Positions 1 to 5,986 of a DNA stretch of 8,445 nucleotides are shown here, one piece after another. The position numbers and the translations under genes are program-made. The DNA lies in NCBI GenBank assembly GCA_003695005.1, contig RFJE01000099.1, positions 1-8,445 on the forward strand, read 5' to 3'. The DNA comes from Candidatus Hydrogenedentota bacterium. GTDB lineage: Bacteria; Spirochaetota; Leptospiria; Turneriellales; J094. The notes below the pieces were generated by a model. The model searched no databases, was not told where the DNA came from, and worked only from the letters and a program-made list of their open reading frames with translations. Each line of letters starts with the position of its first letter. Within the stretch, counting starts at the first letter, position 1.

Positions 1-1092
1 GAACAACCAGCAATATCCCCTGAAGAACAAACTCCTGCAGAAACCGAACAAGAGGAAGAGGAAGATATCACACTGTCAACCGATGAGCTAGATGGAATCC
101 TACAAGATACCCAAGAAGTGCCTTCGGAAGAATTATCCGAGACTCCTATTCCAGCAGAAGATGAAATTTTAAGCTTAAAAGACGAGCCAGCTACACAGGC
201 GCAAACAGAAGAAACCATGAGCAGTGAGGACTTTTTCTCGGAAGAAGAGGAAGGCCCCATTACCCTATCACCCGATGAAATGGACGGCATTTTAGAAGAT
301 GTGGATGAAGAAGCGATTGAAGAAGTAGGCCCAACCGAAGAAAATCAGCCATTAGAAACAGAGCCTGAAACAGAAAGTTCAGAACAGCCTGCTCTTTCTG
401 CAGAACCTGCTAGCGCGCCAATGGCATCCCCTGAAGCCCCTATGAGCAGTGAAGACTTTTTCTCGGAAGAAGAGGAAGGCCCGATTACCCTATCACCGGA
501 TGAGATGAGCGGTATTCTCGAAGATGTAGAAGAGGAAGTGGAAGAAGTAAGCCCGCAGGATACGAGCCAAGAATTAAAAGCAGATGAAGAGCCAACAACA
601 TTAGAACAGACAACAGAAGAGACACCTGAAGAACTGCCCCAAGAGCTTGAGGTCGAAGATGTAGAACTTGAAGAAGAGCCCGTGGAAATATCATCCGATG
701 AAGTATCGGAACTTGTGTCTACTGAATCCGAAATGGAAGAAGAAACTCGCAGTGAAATTTCGCTCGAAGAAGACTTAGAAAAACAAGACGTCAATATTAG
801 TGATACTTTACCTGAAGCCGAAAGAGCCGAAGATATTAAAGAAGAGCCAGTAAACTTAACGGCTCCTGCGGTAAAAGAAGAGCCTGTTACAATAAGTGAA
901 GAAGAAGGCTCGGTGGATTTAGAGAAAAAGGCCTCCGAAGAAGAAGCTCTCCCCGATCGCGAAGAACTCAGGGATATGATTGCTTACTTAGATAATTTGC
1001 TCGGTGAGCTTCCGGAAGAAACCATTAAAAATTTTGCAAACTCGGAATATTTTAAACTGTACCAGAAAGTGCTTAATCAATTGGGGCTGTAA
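1..1092 (+). CDS. Acidic tandem-repeat protein, 5'-truncated by window
   Basis: The frame is open from base 1, so the window shows the last 363 residues of a longer protein; a GTG at 118 is internal. Residues 1-315 are dominated by Glu, Asp, Pro, Ser and Thr and look disordered. They carry repeats with the core LS-x-DE-x-(D/S)-G-IL: one partial copy (about residues 18-37), two nearly identical 29-residue copies (73-101 and 148-176), and a degenerate one near 230-239 (ISSDEVSELV). The last 47 residues (317-363) are different, with a folded, helical look: LPDREELRDMIAYLDNLLG and then a segment ending YQKVLNQLGL. No signal peptide or membrane segment is visible, so it is probably cytoplasmic. 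The gene after it starts inside its stop codon. I do not recognise a named family. The repeat core resembles the CheY-binding N-terminus of FliM, encoded three genes downstream, so a chemotaxis or motor role is possible but unproven. Confidence 0.85.
   Translation, partial: EQPAISPEEQTPAETEQEEEEDITLSTDELDGILQDTQEVPSEELSETPIPAEDEILSLKDEPATQAQTEETMSSEDFFSEEEEGPITLSPDEMDGILEDVDEEAIEEVGPTEENQPLETEPETESSEQPALSAEPASAPMASPEAPMSSEDFFSEEEEGPITLSPDEMSGILEDVEEEVEEVSPQDTSQELKADEEPTTLEQTTEETPEELPQELEVEDVELEEEPVEISSDEVSELVSTESEMEEETRSEISLEEDLEKQDVNISDTLPEAERAEDIKEEPVNLTAPAVKEEPVTISEEEGSVDLEKKASEEEALPDREELRDMIAYLDNLLGELPEETIKNFANSEYFKLYQKVLNQLGL
52..111 (+). repeat. Acidic repeat copy 1 (partial, divergent)
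   Basis: This encodes EEEEDITLSTDELDGILQDT. It aligns with the second half of the 29-residue repeat seen twice downstream but lacks the MSSEDFFS leader. The core LSTDELDGIL keeps the LS-x-DE-x-D-x-IL pattern. More copies may lie upstream of the window. Confidence 0.8.
217..303 (+). repeat. Acidic 29-residue repeat copy 2
   Basis: This 87-base unit begins MSSEDFFSEEEEGPITLS and ends GILEDV. It matches copy 3 at 28 of 29 residues and about 77 of 87 bases. Its core is LSPDEMDGIL. Confidence 0.95.
442..528 (+). repeat. Acidic 29-residue repeat copy 3
   Basis: This is the second full copy, 225 bases after copy 2 and in the same frame. The only residue change is Asp to Ser in the core (LSPDEMSGIL). 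The other base differences are synonymous, so the peptide is conserved while the DNA has drifted. Confidence 0.95.
688..717 (+). repeat. Degenerate acidic repeat core (copy 4)
   Basis: This encodes ISSDEVSELV, preceded by EEEPVE. The spacing of the Ser, Asp-Glu and aliphatic positions fits the repeat core, but the terminal IL has become LV and the leader is gone. It is a weaker assignment than the other copies. Confidence 0.45.
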
Positions 1093-2747
1093 TGGGCCTT
1101 TTACAAAAAGCTCTTGAATTACTAAAAAATAAACCAGAGTTAGAAAAACTTCCTGCCGATGTCGAAGAAAATTGGGAAGAAGAATCTCTTGAACAAAGCC
1201 AGGAATTAGGTATAGAACCACCCAAGTTAGAAACCACAAAAGAAGACCTACCGGACCCTTATTTATTTCAAGAGGAAGACGAATTAAGTACTCTACCTGT
1301 TACCGGCCAAATTGATCAGCAAGCTCGGATAGAAGCTTTACTAAATTTATTAGAATTAGCGAAAGAATTGGCTACAGTAGAAAATGAAGAAGATTTATAC
1401 GATGCTATTTTATTTGGTATTATTGGTCAGTTAGGTGTAAAAGATACTGCGATTTTTTTTAAAGAAAATGGTTCGGTTCAATTAAAAGCCTTTCGGGGTT
1501 TCCGAGATCAATTCTCGGATGTTCCTGTCAATCGAAGCCTTATCTTAAAAACATTTCAAAAAGAGCCTGAGGTTTTTTCAGTAGAAGCAATGCTAAAAAA
1601 AATCGCTGGCCCCGAAAGAAAATGGCTGGCTTCTTTCGGTGCTAGTCTCATTGTACCGATTGTAAATCCAACTAGAGAAGTCTTTGGTTTTCTTTTAATT
1701 GGGAAAGCAGTATCTGAATTCCATCCCGATGACTTATTATATGCTAAAATCTGCGGAGAATTATTAGGTGCTTTTTTTGAAAGCATTGAAAGAGTCCTTT
1801 ATTATTCTGAGCAAAAACGGATTTGGAAAGAGCGCCAAAAATACTTTATTTATACTTCTGAATTTTTAAGCTCTCTTGGCAGTCGCTATTTAGAAAAAAC
1901 AAATTTAGAAGAGTTTGCAGATTTACTAAACGAAGGGTTTCAGTTAAAGACTTATTGTTATTTACGATTAGAAAAAAAAGAATTTGTACCTATCCTATCG
2001 GCAGGCCTACAAGAAGAGTCTATTCAGAATTTAAGAGCACCAATTAGTGCACCCTGGCTATGGGAGGCTCGTCATAAAAGAGGTTGGTATTCATGGGAAA
2101 ACTTTGCGCAAGATCCAGATTTATCGGATAGGTTGAAAAATGAAGATTTATCGGCAACATCTGTTTTACACCTATTACCTGTTTATGTCCATGGCAATTT
2201 GCATGCTGTTTTTATGTTATTTCAAGTCCGACAGCCATTAGGTAGTGAAGCACTTTCCATGTTGCAAACAGCTATTTTAGCGTATGCTCACCAAGAGGTG
2301 GCGGAAAAAATTCTTCAAGAGTCCAAAAGCGAGACAGCTAAAATTTTAAAAGACCCTCTTTATCCCCTAAAAAATATCATCCGCGAAAAAGAAAATCAAT
2401 TACTCGAGAAAAATATTCCGTATGTGGTTTTAGGAATCCAAATTACGAATTTAGGAAAGCTAAATGTAATTTTAGAGGATCAAGCTCTTACAATGCGAGA
2501 ATCTTTCTTAAATCTTTTAAGAAATGACCTTCCACATAATGCATATTCTGCAGAGGTGTTTCCAGGCCACTTTATTGTTTTAGTAGAAAACTGGAAAAAG
2601 AAAGAAGCCTGGAGTTGGTCAAAAAAAATAAAAAAGCAAACAGCTCGGCATTTTCCAGAAGAAGAAACAAGGCCACTTTTGCGCATAAAAATAATGGCTC
2701 GTCCAGAAGATAAATTCCTAGATCCTGACTTATTTTTATTTGACTGA
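1092..2747 (+). CDS. GAF-GAF-degenerate GGDEF protein
   Basis: This is a 551-residue soluble protein. Residues 1-75 are an acidic, poorly structured lead-in. Residues 84-235 read as a GAF sensor domain, with a helix (LLNLLELAKELATVENEEDL), the strand IFFKENGSVQLKAF, and then SLIVPIVNPTREVFGFLLIG. A second, more diverged GAF-like domain covers about 250-410. Residues 420-545 resemble a GGDEF domain that has lost its catalytic residues. DPLYPLKNII (420-429) sits where DPLTGLYNRR is usual, the metal-binding Asp pair is replaced by Gln450 and Thr452, and the signature loop reads FPGHF (490-494) instead of GGDEF. No RxxD inhibitory site is visible just before that loop. It is therefore probably a non-enzymatic sensor or scaffold, not a diguanylate cyclase. 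The ATG overlaps the previous stop by one base (TAATG), which implies coupled translation; a GGGG lies 7 bases upstream. The ligand is unknown. Confidence 0.8.
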   Translation: MGLLQKALELLKNKPELEKLPADVEENWEEESLEQSQELGIEPPKLETTKEDLPDPYLFQEEDELSTLPVTGQIDQQARIEALLNLLELAKELATVENEEDLYDAILFGIIGQLGVKDTAIFFKENGSVQLKAFRGFRDQFSDVPVNRSLILKTFQKEPEVFSVEAMLKKIAGPERKWLASFGASLIVPIVNPTREVFGFLLIGKAVSEFHPDDLLYAKICGELLGAFFESIERVLYYSEQKRIWKERQKYFIYTSEFLSSLGSRYLEKTNLEEFADLLNEGFQLKTYCYLRLEKKEFVPILSAGLQEESIQNLRAPISAPWLWEARHKRGWYSWENFAQDPDLSDRLKNEDLSATSVLHLLPVYVHGNLHAVFMLFQVRQPLGSEALSMLQTAILAYAHQEVAEKILQESKSETAKILKDPLYPLKNIIREKENQLLEKNIPYVVLGIQITNLGKLNVILEDQALTMRESFLNLLRNDLPHNAYSAEVFPGHFIVLVENWKKKEAWSWSKKIKKQTARHFPEEETRPLLRIKIMARPEDKFLDPDLFLFD

Positions 2748-2765
2748 TTGCTTCTTTTGTCGATA

Positions 2766-3812
2766 ATGAAAATAATGAGGCAACTGTCTTTGTTTTGTAC
2801 CCTTACAGTTTTTATATACTATTCGCTATTTCCTTTTGCCGAAACGGACATGCGCGGTAGCGCTACAGAAAATTTTATTTCCAACAACCTTCATTTTTAC
2901 ATGAGCCAAACAACCATACGGCATTCGACGAGAAAACCAGTTTATGTTCATGTACATTTAGTCAATCGCGGGATTGAACCCGTTACTATTTACTTACATC
3001 GCAATTTTTTACGAAATATTACTTTTATTTTAAAAGATCAGGAGGGCAAAATCGTACCCCCGAAAGCACAAATTGAGTCCAGGGAGTCTCTTGATAAAGA
3101 GTATTACTATAGCAATTATACACAAACAAATTTTCATTCTCGTGCCATAGTTTTACAACCTAATGAAATTTTTGAGCGAAAAGTCAATTTGCAGCAAGTA
3201 TTCGATCTTTCTAACGCCATGAAAGCGAAAAGACAAGCTGATTTTTCCTTACATGCCATTTTTTATCCAAATCCTGAACAGATGCCAAAGTATCACATTT
3301 TTTCGCAAAACAAATTAGATTTTATTTTGCAAAATGAAAATAGCCCCTTACCACAATTTATTCCAGAAGCCACCGGCGAAGAACCTCTTGCTTTAACGCC
3401 GGAAGAAACCATTTACTTAATGTTAAGCGCAGAGTATCAGGCTCGTTGGCAATCTTTTTTTAAGTATATTCGTTTAAAAGATTTCATTTTAGCCTATCCT
3501 ATTTTTGCAAGGAAGTGGCAAAAAGCATCGAAAAGAGAAAAGCCGTATGTTATGCGTCAATTTAAAATGTATTTGATGAATCAAAAAGCTCAAAAATTGC
3601 ATCGCTTTGAAATTTTGCCTAGGAGCCCTAAAAATCCCGAAATGGCACTTGCGAAATTAGAAGATGATCGAGAAAAAGGTGTGGCCACTGTGAAAGTAAA
3701 AGCAGTACGTGAATATGATGGCTTCCAAAGAGAATTCCTTTATACTTATTATTTAACAGCAATTGGCCGATTTTGGAAAGTAACAGGAGTAGAAACTACA
3801 TTAATACGGTAA
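2766..3812 (+). CDS. Exported two-domain protein, unknown function
   Basis: I start at ATG 2766 (348 residues), which gives a clean signal peptide: MKIMR, a hydrophobic stretch LSLFCTLTVFIYYSLFPFA, and a likely cut after Ala25. The frame is also open to a TTG at 2748 directly after the previous stop, and ATG 2775 is possible; none has a clear Shine-Dalgarno. The Cys at residue 11 is poorly placed for a lipobox, so I do not call a lipoprotein. Residues 42-190 look like a beta sandwich (VYVHVHLVNRGIEPVTIYL, then FILKDQEGKIVPP). Residues 209-347 form a second domain beginning LTPEETIYLMLSAEYQARW and ending in alternating strands (ATVKVKAV, LYTYYLTAIGRFWKVTGVE); the arrangement recalls NTF2-like folds, but this is only an impression. 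The probable location is the periplasm or outer envelope. It lies 4 bases before fliM and is presumably co-transcribed. No family is recognised. Confidence 0.75.
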   Translation: MKIMRQLSLFCTLTVFIYYSLFPFAETDMRGSATENFISNNLHFYMSQTTIRHSTRKPVYVHVHLVNRGIEPVTIYLHRNFLRNITFILKDQEGKIVPPKAQIESRESLDKEYYYSNYTQTNFHSRAIVLQPNEIFERKVNLQQVFDLSNAMKAKRQADFSLHAIFYPNPEQMPKYHIFSQNKLDFILQNENSPLPQFIPEATGEEPLALTPEETIYLMLSAEYQARWQSFFKYIRLKDFILAYPIFARKWQKASKREKPYVMRQFKMYLMNQKAQKLHRFEILPRSPKNPEMALAKLEDDREKGVATVKVKAVREYDGFQREFLYTYYLTAIGRFWKVTGVETTLIR

Positions 3813-3816
3813 GACT

Positions 3817-4839
3817 ATGACAGACGTACTATCACAAGATGAAATAGATCAGCTGCTTACGGCAATATCAAGTGGAGAAATCCAAGCGGATGAATATACC
3901 ACGCAGACGGAGCAGAAAAAAGTAAAAATTTACGATTTTAAAAGACCGGATAAATTTTCCAAAGACCAAATTCGTACCGTGCAAATGATGCACGAGACGT
4001 TTGCACGTTTAACGACAACCGCCCTATCTGCAAAACTACGCGCCATGGTGGCCGTGCATGTAACGAGTGTGGATCAGCTCACTTACGAAGAGTTTATTCG
4101 TTCGATCCCCAACCCAACAACTCTTGCTCTCATTAACATGGATCCTTTAAAAGGAAGTGCCATTTTAGAAATGGATCCTTCGATTACGTTTACCATTATT
4201 GATAGACTCTTTGGCGGAGCCGGCGAAACCATCAAGCTTAATCGAGAGCTTACGGATATCGAAATGTCTGTTATTGAAGGCATTGTGGTTCACATTTTAG
4301 GAAACTTGCGGGAAGCTTGGTCTACCGTAATTGATTTACGACCTCGTCTTGGCACCATTGAAACTAATCCGCAGTTTGCTCAAATTGTACCACCAAATGA
4401 AATGGTGATGCTCATTACATTAGAAACGAAAATTGGCGAAAGCGAAGGGATGATGAATTTATGTATCCCGTACATTACTATTGAACCCATCATCCAAAAG
4501 TTATCTGCACAATATTGGTTTTCTTCTATCCGTCGTGGCGAATCGGAAGTCAACAAGCAAATGATTCAATCTCGTTTAGAGCAAGTGACTGCAGAAGTTA
4601 CCGTAGAGATTGGCACTGTGGACTTAACATTTAATGAAGTTATGAGCTTAAAAAAAGGAGATGTTATTAAACTACCGAAAAGTACGAAAGAAGAATTTAT
4701 TGTAAAAATCGGGGATCGACCAAAGTTTAAATGTCGTCCGGGACGAGTTGGATCTAAAATCGCCGTGCAAATTGGCGAAGAAATTCACGATGTACCCGAT
4801 GAATTCCTTATTAGTGAACGTTCCAAAGAAGAACTTTAA
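3817..4839 (+). CDS. fliM: Flagellar motor switch protein FliM
   Basis: FliM is the middle layer of the C-ring at the cytoplasmic base of the flagellum. It binds CheY-P through its N-terminal tail, FliG through its central domain and FliN/FliY through its C-terminal domain, and so controls rotation direction. This 340-residue protein is full length for the family. The CheY-binding peptide is LSQDEIDQLL (residues 5-14). A linker leads to the CheC-like central domain from about residue 45, with the strongly conserved DQLTYEEFIRSIPNP (86-100) and the FliG-contacting GGAG loop (133-136). The SpoA-type C-terminal domain spans about 258-327. It starts 4 bases after the previous stop with only a weak ribosome site (GGTAAG), which fits coupled translation. 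The usual flagellar neighbours are not visible on either side. Confidence 0.97.
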   Translation: MTDVLSQDEIDQLLTAISSGEIQADEYTTQTEQKKVKIYDFKRPDKFSKDQIRTVQMMHETFARLTTTALSAKLRAMVAVHVTSVDQLTYEEFIRSIPNPTTLALINMDPLKGSAILEMDPSITFTIIDRLFGGAGETIKLNRELTDIEMSVIEGIVVHILGNLREAWSTVIDLRPRLGTIETNPQFAQIVPPNEMVMLITLETKIGESEGMMNLCIPYITIEPIIQKLSAQYWFSSIRRGESEVNKQMIQSRLEQVTAEVTVEIGTVDLTFNEVMSLKKGDVIKLPKSTKEEFIVKIGDRPKFKCRPGRVGSKIAVQIGEEIHDVPDEFLISERSKEEL

Positions 4840-4847
4840 GAAAACTT

Positions 4848-5606
4848 ATGAAAAAAATCACAGATCCGGAAGACTTAAAATTACTACATCATTTAATTAA
4901 TGCCTATCGGGATCTTATTCGGGAGCGATATGACTATTCGTCTATTCAGCAAAGAATTCACATTCCTCCTGAAATAGACGAAAGTTTAGTAAATTCTTTT
5001 CGTGAATACTTTTTAGGCTATGTCTACCCTACCCCTGAAAAACGAGAAGAAATCGAAGAAGCTTTTCGATCTCTTTCTCATTATATTACTTCTCCTTCTA
5101 AAATGTGGCGACTTGTAGGAAATATGGCTTCTGCAGTTTTTCGTTTTGGTCGTCACTTTCCGGCAGCCTTAAAAGCAGGATTTATTTCTTTAGAATCCTA
5201 TATTGATGCGAATCGTTTTGAGCATAGGCTCTTGCAAGCTGCCAAGGAAAAAAATTACCAAATTCCTTTAAGCCGAGATCAATTTGAAAGCTGCATTGTA
5301 TCCATTCCCCGTGTAGAAGCCAATGAGTTTGTAGAGACAGTCTATGCTCTTTTTAAGAGCTTAACCGACGAAGAGCTTTTAATAAAGACACTAGAAATTA
5401 TGGAAAGTGTTGTACAAAAAATGCTGCGTTATCCAGATATTTATCCCGCAAAAGACATTGACGGCATTCGACTTGGTATGGAAATTATTGAGCAGGGATA
5501 CAAGATGTTTCGGCCCTACCCTAAAGATGTTCGCTTAACGGCTGTAAAACTCATCCGCGAAAATGAGTTGGACTATCTTGATAGGTTGTACGAAAAATAT
5601 CGTTAA
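4848..5606 (+). CDS. Conserved-looking helical protein, unknown function
   Basis: This is a 252-residue protein beginning 8 bases after the fliM stop, so it probably belongs to the same transcript. It has no signal peptide. It is rich in charged and aliphatic residues in a helical pattern almost throughout. A central stretch (about 82-125) is less polar, with KMWRLVGNMASAVFRFGRHF followed by PAALKAGFISLESYI; this could be an amphipathic or peripheral membrane segment, but it carries Arg, His and Lys and is not a convincing transmembrane helix. The C-terminus (about 165-252) is again helical and ends LDYLDRLYEKYR. I recognise no enzyme motif or named family. Its place directly after fliM suggests a link to motility but does not prove one. 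Its last 4 bases overlap the convergent thioesterase gene. Confidence 0.75.
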   Translation: MKKITDPEDLKLLHHLINAYRDLIRERYDYSSIQQRIHIPPEIDESLVNSFREYFLGYVYPTPEKREEIEEAFRSLSHYITSPSKMWRLVGNMASAVFRFGRHFPAALKAGFISLESYIDANRFEHRLLQAAKEKNYQIPLSRDQFESCIVSIPRVEANEFVETVYALFKSLTDEELLIKTLEIMESVVQKMLRYPDIYPAKDIDGIRLGMEIIEQGYKMFRPYPKDVRLTAVKLIRENELDYLDRLYEKYR

Positions 5607-5986
5607 CGTGGAATTTTACGCGGTTTCCCGTTTTCATCTAAAGCAACAAAAGTTACCTGACATTCAATAATATCGCGTGAATTTCCGGTTTCTTGGTCAT
5701 AGGCTACTGCTTTTCCAATGGCAGTAACGCTCGTCCTTTTAAGTTCTTCTATTTTAGCATAAATTTGAATGACTTCGCCTAAATACGCGGGATTGCGAAA
5801 TCGCACATGATTCATGGCTAATGTTACAAATGTTTTGTATTTCAAAACATTCGATACATGAATATAGATATCTTTATCGAGCCATGCTAGCAGTTGTCCC
5901 CCAAAAATATGGTGATTTGGATTTAAATGCTCTGTCATCACTAAATGTTGCGAAACCAAAGTAAATTCTTTTTCCGGAAATTGCAT
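5603..5986 (-). CDS. Hot-dog fold acyl-CoA thioesterase (YciA-like)
   Basis: This small cytoplasmic enzyme probably hydrolyses acyl-CoA to free acid and CoA. The 127-residue length suits a single hot-dog domain. The N-terminal block NPNHHIFGGQLLAWLDKD (22-39) carries the FGG turn and the Asp (residue 37) expected to be catalytic. It is followed by TLAMNHVRFRNPAYLGEVI (55-73) and the RTS strand (84-86), all in the order seen in YciA/BFIT-type thioesterases. Chain-length preference cannot be read from sequence. I choose ATG 5986 over the longer ATG 5998: it has a GGGAG ribosome site 5 bases upstream and overlaps the preceding stop as TAATG. The longer form would add only MGAV. It is coupled to the OmpA-domain gene upstream and ends in a 4-base overlap with the convergent gene. 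Confidence 0.85.
   Translation of the reverse strand: MQFPEKEFTLVSQHLVMTEHLNPNHHIFGGQLLAWLDKDIYIHVSNVLKYKTFVTLAMNHVRFRNPAYLGEVIQIYAKIEELKRTSVTAIGKAVAYDQETGNSRDIIECQVTFVALDENGKPRKIPR

Noticed and set aside
118..120. GTG as the start codon of the acidic repeat protein
   Set aside because: The same frame is open back to base 1 and encodes another copy of the repeat (52-111), so the true start is upstream of the window.
345..794. 149-residue Ser-rich open frame on the minus strand
   Set aside because: It is the antisense reading of the Glu-rich repeat gene; its Ser runs come from the complement of GAA/GAG-rich sequence.
1453..1460. T8 tract in the GAF/GGDEF gene as a phase-variation site
   Set aside because: A/T runs of this length are common in AT-rich genes, and it simply encodes Ile-Phe-Phe in a GAF strand.
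2781..2800. Lipobox in the exported protein before fliM
   Set aside because: LSLFC has Phe at -1 and sits too near the N-terminus; the hydrophobic core continues well past the Cys.
5591..5626. Bidirectional terminator at the convergent junction
   Set aside because: CGTTAACG flanked by A-rich and T-rich stretches suggests one, but the stem is only 2-4 pairs around TTAA and the outer arms pair only with internal loops.
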